64,000 nt of DNA, taken from assembly GCF_947507565.1 (NCBI RefSeq), contig NC_089185.1:2356001-2420000 (forward strand), in the 5' to 3' direction. The DNA comes from Oscarella lobularis (lineage: Eukaryota; Porifera; Homoscleromorpha; Homosclerophorida; Oscarellidae). The stretch's first letter is position 1. Each line of letters begins with the position of its first letter. Below are positions 1 to 15,000 of this stretch, piece by piece. Both the position numbers and the translations under genes were made by a program. The notes below the pieces were generated by a model. It ran no database searches. It had not been told where the DNA came from and worked only from the letters and a program-made list of their open reading frames with translations.

Positions 1-1
1 T

Positions 2-3000
2 CCTCAAGGATCGTTTGCTGGTCGACGAGGAGTCAAAAGGCCGCCATCAAAAGATCAGCATTCGACTAATCGCAGCGGAAATAGTAAGAAGGTCGAGAGA
101 GCGGTTGGATCTGAATCGCATGATGAAGGAAAGACGGTGAAATCTGAAAAGATGTGAGGACTACTAATACCTGAATTTATGTATGATAAGCTTTTCTTTT
201 CTCTTCCTAGTAACAATGCAGAGAGTCTGAAGCATTATGAAGACAAAATCGCTTCTGCGGACAATAGAGGCAATACCCCGTCCGGGAAAGTAGACGGCAG
301 TCAGGTGTCTGAGAAGAAAGGAGGCCGACAGCAATCCACTTCTAACAAGAGCAACAAAAACGGCATTGATAGCCGTAAGACCTCTGTGAAAGGAGGCGAG
401 GAAACAACAGAGGAAAGAGGGGAGATTGAGCATGCCTCAACGTCAGTTATTATGCATTTACTGTAACTGTGATGAAGCGCAACTCTGGGGAATTTTAGGA
501 ACGGTAGTAATGATCATACCCAAATCAGCCAACCACAGCTGTCTGACGAAGAAGCTATGAAGCAAGTTTTAGTGTTAGTTCTGTAGACTGTTTGTGATGT
601 TAATTGTGGACGTCGCTTAGCGGTGATGAAACGGTTGGCTGTCAAACTGGAGCAGAGCGTAAAGGTGTTACCGTTTGGTTTCATGCTTTACTCTCCCCTC
701 ATTGGCAATTGGATCAAAGAAACAAGAATCACGTAGTGAAAATCAGATTTGGCAATACAGATCTTGGAAATTGGAAAAAGAACTATGCAGAAATGGCAGT
801 TTTAGATGAAGTGTAAGGCGCAGGTTTTTTTCTTTTGTTGTTTGCTATAGAGCGAGCGTTTAGAGATCACAAAGGCGAAACGTACCTGAAATTATGCGGA
901 ACCTACACTTTTCCGCTTCGTTTGAGAGGATGTCAGATTCCGTACAAGTACGTCATCCTAAAGTCAAAAGCAGACCACACCTCTAAAGATCGCAAGGTGT
1001 ATGAGGACATTGGTAAAGGAAAGGAAGGAGGCAATTTAAACCGCGTCTTATGCATTTCTCGCGATTATGATCATGGCAAGTTTAATATTGAGTTGTCCGT
1101 ATCTTTTGCAGTATTCTTCCCTATTAGGCACATTTAATAAGTATGACGACGCTATTCATCCAGAGTTATCTAAAATTCGTAAAGTGGGAAAGGTATTATT
1201 CGGTGTTTCAGCTGCGCGTCAAGCTGACGGGCGAGACGCAACTATAAAGTCAATGCTTTCCAACTGGAAGAGTTTTCTCTGCAATGAGTCCAAAGGCAAT
1301 GGAACTGCGCAAGAGGCAGTTCAGTCGTTTTTGAAGATTACTAAGTCTCTGGTCTTTTATAAAGTTTTAGAAGACAAGCCTCATTGTCAGCCGTTTTCGA
1401 TTTCTCCAACCGGTTTTGTCCCAGAAAAGGTATTCCAAAGTTTCCTTGCGAATGGCTTACATCGACATTTTCCACTTTAGATGGTTTCAGAAGTGCTAAA
1501 GGCCGACATAGCACTGATAAAGGACCTCTCCTCGGACGCCAGGGAGACGGTTGTGTCTGCGATTGCCATAGCTATACTTATTGAAGACCTTAAACTTGAG
1601 AGTCAAATGGAAGCAAGTGACTTCGAGATTTTAGCCAGAAGCTTTTACGTTTCTCCTGATGTCAAAAATAAGACGTGTCCTTCTTATGACGCAGTTTTTG
1701 CTAATTTTCCTGACTTCCGACGGTTGGTTTTATTCTTGGTTTGTGCTGTATTCTATTTCTTTTTTATTTAGGCTTGCTCTCGGTGCCGTGACTTCCGTCT
1801 GTCATCGCGTCTGTCAGCTGCAATCACTTCAACCTCTTTGGCTGTTGGCAGTTCCACTAATTCATTTTTTATCAGACGTTGTTTGTCCGTTTGAGTCGCC
1901 CCGACACGGTGATCACAATGCCTTTTCGTGGTGGTCATTATGCGGCCTACACAAAGATATTATTGACTCCTACCGAAAGGAGACAAAGCCAAGGTTTTGA
2001 TCTTAACGTAATTTTATTCTTTACCGTATACCTATTTTCTCTTCAGAGTTTTAATGAAATATACAAACGAACTTCAACTTCTACTCCAGGCTGATGCTCT
2101 TTTAGGAAGGGTTATGGTCTACGCCCATCAGCCTGATGATTTGAAAGAATTTATTAGCCTACTTCACCCGAGCGAGGCGGCAAGGGCTCTTGAAAAATGC
2201 GTCAATACTCCTTATCTTGCTCTTTCTGTAAGCTCATATGGCCCGATCTTTGCGAGTGTTTGGTAGCATCATTTTCTTAAATGTAGGAAATTGTTTTGGA
2301 AAGTTGCTTACAGACACTGATTAATTCAGTTTATGATACCGACTGGTAAGGTTTATAATATACTTATTTGAATTACGTGGCAGTAGGTAAGCGTATGTTA
2401 TTACAGCAAGTCCGATCTTTGCCTGGCCGACGTCTATTCTCTAAACAAATGCGGAACTATTGCTAGCGTTGATCTTCTAGAAGTATTGCGTGGAAAATTT
2501 CGGCACAAAGATGAGCACATGCGTCTCATTCGGGCTTCAGTCGATTTGGTATTTGCGCATTTAAACGTTATGCAGCAACTTGTAGAACGCGATGAGAAAT
2601 TGGAGGATGTGAAACCTGGAAAGAAGCCTCTTTGTATCTCGCAAACGGAATATGCTGCGCGGAACGTGTCTGAGTGGATTCGTCTAAGTTTCGCGAAATG
2701 CTCTTCAGTTGTTCATCAACTTCAGGTGAGAGTTGTTGATAGAGCGTAATGTTGACCTACGTAAACGGGCTTAGGCTTGGAATGTTATGTTGGAATGTAC
2801 TTCTTTGCCGGAGAAACTGCAGGCCATCTGGATATCTTGTCTTAAACCAAATTTGTCTGAAAAGCTGAAAAAGGTAAGGGTTGTGCTGCTGGGTTTTCTT
2901 TTGTTAGGCAAAGACGTTGCCTTCTTGGTAGGTTGAGGATGGGGTAATTATTATTAAGACCTATTGCGATTTGGACGAATCAAAGTATCAACCAGTCATT

Positions 3001-6000
3001 AAAGAATGCCTCATAGATGCATCTGAACCTGCCATAGAAAATTTGCTCACTGTACTCTCTATACTATGCGATGCGTTGTTTATGCTACATGGCAATATTT
3101 TTAGAAAAGCGGCGATGACGAGTCGACGTTTACGAGTCTTCTTAAGTCCGCTACTAGTTCAGCCGGGAAGGAAAGTCATTCTCGTCGTTTACTCAGAAGG
3201 GTGTTTGAGAAAAAAATTTCTCCATTGGAATCTAGCAGCGAAGTCTTTTTTGAGAGCCTTCTTACTTGGCCCATCTGGATTCAATTTCTAGAAATTTCTG
3301 GTATTTTTGAGCTCATCTTTTTATGTGCTTGTTATTCTTTATTGGCGTTTGTAGAGGAGCACTTTACTTCTGAAGAAAGTAGGGATTTTTTCTTGTCTCT
3401 TATGGCAAGAGGAAAAGCAGAGGTGAAGGATTACGTTGAGAAACTCGTTTCCGGTGAGATCACAGTAAAGCAGTTACAACGTGCAAAGAAGAACAGGGAA
3501 ACGTTGTTGGAATTATGCAAAGCCGTAGACTTGAGATCCTGTGATAGCCTTGAAAACCGAGCAAGAAAAGCGCTAGCCGATCGTTCTATCGAGTTGAAAG
3601 CTTTTCGCGAAAAGGAGAATGTAGTTAAGAACTTCGTCAGTGCCTGTCGAGCTCAGGGCAATGGTGAGCCTCAAAAATTTGTTTCCTATTTTTTTCATGT
3701 TTTTCTTTAGTTTCGCTTGAGGGTTTGCGTTTCGGCTTGGACTTGTCTGATATGCCTCTCTCTAGTCTTGCCAAGACTCGAGAAGACTATGGTGTAGAAG
3801 TTGTTTACTTCAGTCTGCCAGACGATGTTGAGCACTTCATTGATCGCCTAGAAGAATTGAGAGATAGTGCTGTCTTCACGCGAATCTGGGCGAGACATGG
3901 AGATCGTTTCAAAGAGTCGAGAAGGAGAGACGCAACCTGTGCAAGCAGTTCGCTTTCGATTGCTGCGTTTGTTTCATACGTTATAGCGCCGGCTTTCGAC
4001 GAGTGGGAAACACTTTGTTGTTCCATTGATGACGGTTCTATTATTCTTGAAGTCTTGGACACAGCTTTTAGAGGCGTTCTTGGTGACGAACAACACTTGA
4101 GGAAAGAACTGGAACGGATGTTGTCTGCTGAAGAGCTCTTGTCAATTCGACTGGACCAAATTTTGCAGTATACTTCTCTGAGCAAAACCGTAGATGCCGC
4201 ACGCGCCGTAGAGAACGTCTGCCGCGTTTTGGGAGTACAACACTGTTTTCTATCAGTACGGAAAATATTGCTTCAGGTATGAGTGTACTCGGTTAAATTT
4301 TTGAATGATTTGCAAGGTGTTTGTTTGCTTTGCAGAGCTCCTCTGGTTTTCGCCAACAACCACTAGAAGCCATCACTTCTGAAACCGTCTCTGCTGGTCA
4401 GTTTTTGTCTTCAATGGAAACTTCTGAGATAGAGTGTTTGAATCGATTTGCCGAGTGTGACCAACTTGTTAAATGGATTCGACAAGAAATTAAACGTTAG
4501 TTCTTCTTTGTATTAATAGTACAGTACCTGAAGTAACGCAATTGGATTCTTTGTTTTAGCGTGGAAAGAGCTCGAGACTTTCGTTGAGTTGGCTGGAACG
4601 AGATCGAGCGAAGAAGGAGATTTTGAAGCCATGAAGGTTTCGCATCTGAGGGCTGCCTGTAGTGGATTTTCCGTCCTCTTGTTTGAAATTAACGAGAAGT
4701 CGTCGCTCTCAGATCTGCAAAAGGCCCTTAAAACAGTGTTCGAAAAATTAAAGCGAGACGAGAAATTGCCAGTCAAATGGCGTGACTCTGAAACTTATCT
4801 TCGAGATTTTGAAGCGATGAAAAAGTCTCTAGGATCTGTTGAAATTACCTCCTTTTCCCAAGTTGAAGCCATAAATTCTCGTGGAACTTACACAGTTGAG
4901 TGTGAATCTAAAACTGAAAACCCTCAAGACATCTCAAAATGTATGTACCTGGAACTGAGGGCTACTGAAGACGAAAAAGCGGAACAGAAACGGAAACGTT
5001 TCAGCCTAAGCGACTTACAAGATCTTCAAAGCAAGCTCATCCTCATATCCGGTCACAATAACGAACGAAGGAACGAAGTAGATGTCTTCGTTGATACGCT
5101 GGAAACTGTCATGCGCTTGGCAACGAACTTACTGGCTTTGTGTCGGTCTGGCCACGTAAGATACCTGAACTGGACTTCTTCGTTTGACTGCGTATCGCCT
5201 CTTGACCATAAGAACGGCCTAGATGATGCCAATTCTATTGAAAGCGTTGAAAAACTGCTAGGGAAAATGCGAAGAGTTGCTAGCGAAATGGAACTAGATT
5301 TAGAAAACTGGAAACGAAAGATGACCGACGTGCGGTCGAAATACTATTATCTTAACTATTTCACGACGTCTCAACTTCTGATCTTGCGCAAAGAGCTAGG
5401 CAGCATTGCTCGCGGCAAGAGCTTGTTGTTGTCGGAATCTTTGTCAGCGCACGTCTTCTCCCTTTTAGATTGCATCAAGCCGAACGTCAGCTCTGATGAA
5501 ATTGCTTTTTGCTTACGAAAGGAGAACGAGCACTTGGAATCTTATGATCTTTCATCAATACAGCAGTTCAGTGAAGAGAAACCGTTCACTGTCGAGAATC
5601 ATTTGGGCAACGAATTTCCTTCCCCGCTCAAAGACGGAGGGTGGGATGACGAAGCGGAATCACTCTTGGACTCCTTGTTCCAGAGGCGTGAGTCGGCGTC
5701 TTCTGCGTCTGACGACTCCGTTGTTCCGGACGCCACGTTTGACGTTGAAAACGACGATTATCTTTCCTGTTCGAGTCTCGGCGAGTTTCTTGAACGTTTG
5801 TCGATCAAGGCAACGAGCCCGTCGCCTCGAGCCTTTCCGTCAAATCACCTAAAATGTGGTTATCCTAATTTAGTGATTGTTCCGAAAGCGGAACTAATCG
5901 CTTCTATTCTACGCTTTTACATGTCTGCCGCTGATTCTGAAATGCCTTTGCCTTCAGCCGAGGAAGTCCTTTTATGTTCCTCAACGACGACCGTCGAGGA

Positions 6001-9000
6001 CGTGTGTCTTTTTTGGAGACGAGCCATCAAAGATCCCAGCCAAAGACGTCTCTTCTGCCTCGCTGGTGCTGATCAGCTGAGCTACGAGGTGAGTCGAGAA
6101 GCGGTTGATGAACTGAATCGCCTCAGCCAAGGACTCGCCGAAGAAGACGGCGATCATTACCGTCTAGTCATCATTTGCTCAGCGGAAAACGAGGACAAGT
6201 CGTACATGGTGTCCGCGCTAGATCAGCACCGCAGGCACTCGTTTTCTCCACCCACGGTCACAGAAATGCAACAGTATCTGAAGAAACAGTTTCAAAGGGG
6301 TCCTGCTCAGCTTCAAACCACGGTCAACGCAACTTGGACTCCAGCAGCGCAGATGCTGGACCCGGACCGATCTTGCGTGCGAGTTGTTTATTCTACTCGC
6401 GCTGGAGAGGGAAAGTCTCTTTATATTGACCGCATGGCGGAGAAGCTCGCTGGCATACCGAATAACAAGAACGGCGAACAGTTGAGGATAACTCTTCCTC
6501 TTCACGAAATATCAGTAAACATGGACGTCGTTTTGGAGTCGTTGAAGCCGTCGGAGCCATCTTCCCAGCAGAACCTTTCTAGATTGATTCATCTGGATAT
6601 ATCGCCGACTGTGAAATTTGGTCTGGATCATTTTCTGTTTAATTTGCTGGTGTTAGGACAGGTCACCGATTCAATTGGTCATGTTTGGCGCAGGCGATTC
6701 ACAGACATGTACGTCTTGGAATGCACGTAGACTCCGAATCGTCGTCTGAAAACGAAAGATCGAAGGAGTTTAAACAACTTTTACCCGGCGTCTCTCTAAA
6801 GTCTCCCGAAGAGACTATCACCGAGCTGGCCGATGGCCGAAGATCGGGTCAGGAAGTGGAGTTCAGCCAATTGGAATCGGAGCATTTCCAAAGAGCATTT
6901 GAGTATCTTTCTCGCCTTAAGGCAGGGAAAGACCTTACCTTGTTTACATTCTCTTCCAAAGATTTCAGTCATGTGAGAAAGAGAGAGATTGAAACGAAAT
7001 TGCGAACTATCCTAGATGACTGCGGCGTTCGAAATCCTTCCTGGGCTGTAGTTCGCCACTTCGTCACTTTTCTCGGCAGTCAAATGCAAGACGCCGAATG
7101 TAACGTTTTCTGCAATCCAAACGTCTGCGGCCAAGATCTTCCAGGCTTCAAAAATTTTGTTCTTAAGCTCCTAATCGAAATGTCTCGTGACTTTTCGACG
7201 CCGTCACTGAATGTTGATCTCAGCAAAGTCGAAGATTCAGGAAATCTTGCGCAGTACAACATTCGTCGAAGCTGGGAGCGCACTCCGCATCCTTACCTGT
7301 TTTTCAACGAAGATCGTCAGTCAATAACCTTCGTTGGATTAAAAATTACTCGCGACGGTCACCTGGTCGACTCTAGAAAGGGACGCGTTCTTCGAAGTCG
7401 CGTCATGAGTCGCGATCTGAGCACCGCTTTGTATACCCAAGGCTTCCGGCTTCAAGAAAACTACGAAATGTGGACTAAGGAACGAAAAATCTCATCTCTG
7501 TGCAATGTAATGGGACTAAAGAAGATCTTCGATCCGGATTCGACTTACGAACTCACTGTGGACAACTTGATTAAAATTTTGGCTATTCACATGCGGTTTC
7601 GATGCGGAATCCCCGTCGTCGTCATGGGCGAAACGGGTTGCGGAAAGACGCGTCTCATACGCTACATGTGCGCTCTTCAGGCGCAGAAAAGAGGTCGCAA
7701 GAACATGCTACTGATGAAAGTTCACGGCGGCGTGACGAGAAAAGACGTTATTGACAAAGTTAAAGCGGCGGAGAAACTGGCGCGGAAGAACAGTCGAAAA
7801 AACGTGAAAACGGTTCTGTTTTTTGACGAGGCGAACACGACAGACGCTGTCGGTCTAATCAAGGAAATCATGTGCGATGGGAGAGTAAACGGTCGTCCAA
7901 TAGTCGGCCTCGGAACGGATCTTCACGTTATAGCGGCCTGTAATCCTTACCGAAAACACACTGACGTCATGATAGAGAAACTGGAGTCAGCGGGACTGGG
8001 TTACCATGTTCGAACCGGTGACACCGAAGATCGCTTGGGAGATATTCCCCTGAGGCAACTAGTCTATAGAGTGCATCCTTTGCCAGACAGCATGAAAGCT
8101 CTCGTGTGGGATTTTGGTCAGTTGGACGCGCGAGGGGAAAGGCTGTATATCCGACAGATCGTCTCGCGACACGTCTTTAGAGATAAATCCCTTCCCAATG
8201 TGCCAGGATTAGTTGACGTGGTCACGGACATTCTCGCCGCGTGCCAAACGTTTATGCGACGGCGAAACGATGAGTGCAGTTTTGTGAGTTTGCGAGACGT
8301 CGAGCGGGCGATGCGAATAATGGTCTGGTTTTACGAACTGCGCGACGTACTCGACAAGTGCGTCGAAGAGCAATACAGAAAACGACTCGCGAACCCGGAC
8401 AGCAGCAAGCCTCTCGACTCACTGACTCGTTCCTTGGTCTTGTCTCTCGGTGTTAGCTACTACGCTCGGCTCAAGAAACGTCACGATTTTCTCGGCGTCA
8501 TCAGTCGCTATTTTCGATCTCCCTGTCGTCTACTCGAAGGTCAGAACCAGATAAGTGAGGAGATCGAGTACTGTCAAACTGCTTTTCTCGACGAGCTTGA
8601 TCTCCCGCCAAAAATCGGCAAAAATCACGCTCTCAAAGAAAACGTTTTTATGATGGTCGTGTGCATCGACTTGCGCATCCCTCTGTTTCTCGTCGGCAAA
8701 CCGGGAAGTTCCAAGTCGCTTGCTAAAGACGTCGTCAAGAACGCGATGCGCGGTGACCTTTCAGATAGGAAGTTGTTCAAACGGCTGAAACAGGTGCACA
8801 TGGTGTCTTACCAGTGTAGTCCTCTTTCGACAGCCGAAGGAATTATCAGTACGTTTAATCAGTGTCAGAAGATGCAGCAGGAGAACGATCTGGAGAAATT
8901 TGTTTCTTGCGTCGTGCTGGACGAAGTTGGCCTTGCGGAAGATTCGCCTCGACTTCCCTTGAAAGCTTTACATCCATTATTGGACGATGGGACGGCTGGC

Positions 9001-12000
9001 GCGGATGATGACGTTAAGAAAGATGACGTTAAGAAAGATGCTGTTAAGAAAGGCGACATTAAGAAAGATGACGTTAGGAAAGACGGTAAGCGCAATATCA
9101 TTTCCTATCAAGAGGAGACTGTGTCGTGCAGTGTCTTCCTATTGTATTATAGTTTTAGACGTCTGGGAACGTAGTGTGAACGAACTTAGAAACATATTCA
9201 TTGCGTTTTCTCTTAGACGGTTTTAACAGGGTTGCTTTTGTTGGCATCTCCAATTGGGCACTTGATCCCGCCAAGATGAATCGCGGCATCTTGGTGCAGA
9301 GAGAAGTGCCAAGTGACGATGAGCTCGTTCTGACTGCCAAAGGGATATGTAGCACCGACGCACGAGCACAAGCTCATCTGGAGCCGTACGTGTTTGGTAT
9401 GGCTAAAGCTTATTTGGAGATCTATAAAAATTCAAAGAAAGATGAAAAAGAATTCTTTGGATTGAGAGATTTCTATAGGCAAGTGATTTATTTAGTGAGT
9501 GCAGCTTGTTTTAGTATCTGTTCTTAGCTTGGTCAAGATGGTTTTTTCTTTTTGCAAAAAGACTGGCGAGCCTCCTACCTGGAACCAGTTTGAACATGCG
9601 ATTAGACGAAATTTTGGAGGCTTGGAAACTGTCGATTGCGTACAAATTTTCAAGCGTTTTATCAGTCTTCCAGTCTCTCGTTCTGGCAGCGGCGACGATG
9701 ACGTCGACGACGACGACGACGACGACGACGTCATTAGTCTTCCCGGATCTCGTGACAATAGTCTTCCCGCCTCTCGTTCTGACGACGGCGACGACGACGA
9801 CGACGACGACCATTTGTACGTTGACGACCTTAACTCTTACGCCGATAACGAGGGCGGCACGGACGAGGATGAAGATGAAGACGCCAACGACGTTGCTGTC
9901 GTCGATCGTGTTCTTGTAGTTGACTACAGCAACAGCTGCGACGAGGAAGCTGACGAAGAGGGCGAGAGCAAGGACGAAGATGTCACATGCGTCGTTGTCA
10001 ATGATTACGACGGAAAAGATTTGTCGTTTTCTTCGTCTTTTGTTTTAGATTGTAGTCCTGCTGGATTGATTCGTGCCAACTTGGGTACGGCAGAGCATTC
10101 CGACGGAGACGAGGAATGTCGATACCTTTTATTGCTGACTGAAAACTACGCCGCTCTTAACATCGTTCGACAGCAGTTTCTAGTCAATGAACAGCCCGTC
10201 ATTATCTTTGGAAGCAGCTTTTCAAAAGATCAGGAATATACCCAAATCTGCCGAAATATCAATCGCATAAAAGTCTGCATGGCAACAGGACGCACCGTCG
10301 TTCTTCTGAATCTCGAGAAACTGTACGAAAGCCTGTACGACGCTTTGAATCAGTACTACGTGCGTCACGGTGGACAAAAGTTCGTCGATCTCGGCCTGGG
10401 CAGTCATCGCGTCAAATGCCAAGTCCACGACAAATTTCGTCTAATCTTGATAGCGGATCGCGAGGTCGTCTACAAAGATTATCCTATTCCGCTTATCAAT
10501 CGCATGGAAAAACATTTTCTCGCCATGTCGTCGATCCTTTCGCGTCGACAAGAGAGACTCGTGGAAATGATTTCCAAGTGGGTTCAACAGTTCGCTGACG
10601 TCAAGTCAGCATCGCAAGACAGCCGAAAGCGAATCCCATTCCGAGTCGAAGACGCTTTTATTGGCTATCATTCCGACGCTGTTGCGACAGTCGTTCTTCA
10701 GCTCTGCAGTCGACTATTATTGCATGGAACCGATCCAGACGATATCGACGAGAGTCAAATGCTGAACGCCGTCTATGAGGCACTGCTCCAGTGCGCAACT
10801 CCCGACGCCGTCGCTCGCTTGTCGACCTCGGCAATTTTCGAACAGGCGTCTAATTTGTGGGACGTCTATTTTTCGCGTCAGAATCACTCTAGTCTGGCTG
10901 ACTTTTTGGAGAACGCTCTTATGGAAGAGCGTCATACGGAGAGCAGTCTTCTCATTCAAGTCACGACTCATTCGCGACTTCTCTCGAGTGACGATGTGTC
11001 TGAGGTTGAGAGAAGAATCGGCTTAACGGCTGAGTGCGTTTCGTTGCAGCAGTTTGATACGGAGCATCAGTTCGCCACGCGAATTCGTGACTTTTACGCG
11101 CATACCAAGAGAAGTGCCCTTCTGATTATTCTTTGCGAATCTGCCGACGTGAATGGTGATCTTGTGGCGTGCGCTCGCTACGTCGTTCAGGAGAAGCGAC
11201 AGGATGCTGAAATTCACGGGCTTCGACTTGAAGTAAAGTGTCCTCCTGTGAAAAAACACGTTGTCTTTGTTATTCACTTGCCTCGCATTGCTGGCGGATC
11301 TTTTGTAGGCTTTCAAGGAGGCACTTGGACTGAGGCTCACATTGACGATCTGAGACCGGCAAATCAGGCTAAAGAGCCTTCTATAACGTCTCTGGTAGGC
11401 CGAAAGATAAGCGAGTTGCTGGAAGAGGGAGAAGAAACGATAGGCGTCAAAAAGGACCGAAATGGCAGCTACGAAAAAGAAAGCCGTTTTTCGGGCGATG
11501 ATTATTGCGCAGAATCGGGGAAAGCTTTGAAAGAATCAGACGCAAAAGAAACAGATTGGCAGACAATGCAAGCTTCAGCTGATACTGAAGAACTGGTCGC
11601 AAATGAGAATGAAACGGAGACTAAAGAAGAGAAGAGAAGCGGCGAAGACGAGAAAAGCGGAGATGAAGGGCGATCAGAAGCTGAAGGAGAAGATGAAAGT
11701 GATAGTGATAATGAACACGCGAGAACGCAAATAGCAGAAAAGGAGGAGGAGGAGGAGAAGGAAGTAGATGAAGATAACGAATGCACAAGAAAGCAAATAG
11801 TAGGAGAGGAAGAAGAAGGCAAAGAAGACGAAGAAGGTGAAATGGACATCAAAGAGCTACACTCTTTTGAGCGCCGTGGTGATGCCGTTCTCAGTGGGGC
11901 AACCCTCCTCCGATCTTGCGTGCACGGTGCGACGAGTCGTTTAGACAACCACGACGAAGCTTTCGCGTCCTTCAAATTTGCAAATCGACGGCTGAATTCG

Positions 12001-15000
12001 CTCTTAGTTCTCATTCCGGAAAACGAGACGTCTGTCACTGGTCATCGTCCTTTTTACCACGAAGTTCGACGTCGATGCGTTCAGCTTCTGCAAGAAAGAG
12101 AAGAACGCATGGGAGATGAAAACGCGACAGACTGGGTAAAGAAAGAAGCTTTCAATCCCAACGGCATACAAGCTGGCGGCACGTTTCGTCACTCGCTTTG
12201 GCTTAAGATAGTCAATATTGTCACGCCAATCTTTTCAGAAATAATAGCCTCGATTGACGTGGACGCTAACTTAAATTTGCTGACGGACAGCACAGAAACG
12301 TGGATAGCAGAGTTATGGATGAAAATTTTCTCCAGCAGTCAGCTGCTTCACCTTTGCTATCAAGACTTCATCTCTCCTAACGGACAGCAACTCCGACAGC
12401 GAGTTCGGGTTCACGGATCAGGACACCAGGGCCACTTCTTTCAAGCCAAGTTTCCATTCTCGAAGCTGATCAAAGATGCCGTTGATGTCATGATGGAGGA
12501 AGCAAAACACTTGGCAGGTATACACCGGTTTGTGTATATGACTATTTGTATGCCAGAAACTGTGAAGTCTTTATTTGCTACTATTTTCAATAAGAGGTTT
12601 TTCTTGTTTAGGCGGAGATCGGTTGGATAGGACCCTGCAGCGTCTGTTTGATCGTTCGGTTTTGGGGCTTCTAATCAAAGCGACGGTTTCAAGTTCACTA
12701 GATCGACGACAGCTGGTCGAAAGATATGTGTCTGATTTTATTCATATGGTTTACAATCCGATCAACGGCGACGATTTTCAGGTTTTCGCAGGCAAATGTC
12801 CTTTTTTTTCTTTCTGACGTTTATTGCAGATGGTAAGAGAAGCTGTTGTTGGTTCGTTTGTTGAATTGACTTCGGAACATGTTGCCGATCCTTTGACGTT
12901 TGAGCGTGATTCGTTTGCAGAGTTAACAATTCCGGCTGTTCACGTGGCTTACGACCACATTCAGAGTCGCTTGAATTGTTTTGCTGAATTAATTCGACTT
13001 GACCCTCACGTAGTCAGACTGGTCTGCCATAGAAAAAGTGTCGAAATCAGCCGGGAAATGGTAAGGTAGAGCATGCGTCTGTGCGTCCGCTAACGCGTTC
13101 GCTGTTAAACAGAACTTGGATGCATTTGCCTTTCACGAACTTTTGTGTCGAGTTTTTCCTAAAGACGGTGATCTTGGTAATTTCACCGCAAGGCAGGAGT
13201 GGTTGGAAAAAGTTCAAGAGGCGAGGCCGTGCATAGAAACGTGGTTAGCGTTGTCTTTTGACCCGAGCTCACATCGAGCGGAATTGCACTCCAAGATAAG
13301 GTCAGTGGTAGAACTTTTTTTGTTCCGACCAATTTTTTATTCATAGAAATATGTGGATCAAAGTGTCCGTTATTCGCCTTTTCTTTCATCACACAAGTGC
13401 TGCAGACGAGAAAGGCTTGCATTCCTTTGTGGAGAAAGCCGGGCAGAATTTATGGGCAGTAAGCTTTTTAAAGATTGCTTAATCTTCATTGGTTTATATG
13501 TTGGGTTTACAAAGGCGTTTATCGATAAAGATCTCGACTTTACTTCTGAATCTACTATTAAAGTCATACTGGAGATTTTGAACGAAACAAGCGAACAATG
13601 TTCAAAGGAATTATTTCGGTCTGCTATTTTCTATAACAATTGTGTCTTAATTAAGACTTCTTTTTTTCTGTGCAGGTCTGGCGGAGCAATCTGTTCGCTG
13701 TGCAATTGCGACTGGACAGAACCTATTCAGTTGCCTTGCCTCCACATATTTTGCAGCAGCTGCATCAAACATCGATCGAAAAGCGAAACTCTACTGTCGT
13801 GCCCCATCTGCAGCGAAAAAGTTTCTAGAAGCTTCGATCTTGAAAAGACGTCTCACCAGCTGTGAGTTCTGCAGCGCGACTGCCATTTTAGATAATCACG
13901 TCTCTTTGTAGTCTTCAACGAATTTCCAGCTTTGCATTGTTACGTGCTTGTTGCACGTCTTTCTTCATGGATTTAGTTTCCTCGTACAGTTTTAACGAGA
14001 ATGCAGACAGTCCTCCTCAATCGGATCTTATCAGTCTTCTCATGAGCCTTGTGACTCTTTGTGATACTGACAAAAGAGCTATTACTAGAGCTTTTTCACC
14101 TTTTCACGTTGATGTAGTCGATAAGTCTCCGGTCGTACGCTCTTTCATTCTGCAGCTATTGCTCCGATACAGGTAATCGTCTGCTTTTTTCTGTGGACTA
14201 GAACTTACTTATCGTTTTTTGCAGTACTAAAGAGTCGTTGAACTACATTCAAGAGTATTTTCTGAATGCAGAGCGAGCCATTCAGACATACGAACCCGTC
14301 GTGGAAGAAGGTAGCGACGTTTTGCGACGACGAAACGACGATTTGGATGCAATAGTTGTTCAATGCATCGAAGTATATATATACATCTTTTCCGATTTCT
14401 CATGTAATTTTTTACACTGTTCACAGGATTCAATTGCTCGATCACCGAATCGCGACAAAGACAGAGGGGTAGCCAGGCAAATACGGTTCTGCTTACAACA
14501 TTATCGCAGCGAAAATCGTCTGTACGCTCTGCAAGCAGTAGCGGCTGCGCGTTTTGTTCTTTCTGTCGTGGCCGACTGCATCGTTCGTCTGCTGGACGAG
14601 ACGACCCGATCTCTCACCCCGCAAATTGAAAACTTGCTCGCACAAGCGAAGACGTTGTGCGTGACTTGGAACGATTCTCAACTTCATTTTTTTCTGCTGA
14701 AGCAACTGGTCAGGAGAAAGGGTCTAGAAGTACTTGCTTTGACTCGTCGAGTCTACGTTTTGCAATGGTTGGATCACATCATACCTTCTGATGTAGAGGT
14801 GAGTGTCAGGAAAATGATCACTGATGTAGTTTCTCTTTATTTTTTCTCGCTACAGCACGGAGACGTAATTCCGGACTATTGCATTGCCATTGGGCCATCG
14901 TATCAGGCTGTGCGTGAAGCGGCTGCTCAAGCTGCGTTGACTGGCACTACAGGCTCTATTCAGGTTCTAGTCGTTCGCGGAGTAATTTTCCAAAAGGAAG

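Noticed and set aside
164-433. Minus-strand open frame of 89 codons
   Set aside because: Shadow of the plus-strand RNF213 exon 211-466; no independent support.
11502-12038. Minus-strand Ser-rich frame of 178 codons
   Set aside because: Antisense of the Glu/Lys-rich insert and following conserved exon of RNF213; Ser runs are the mirror of GAA/GAG codons.
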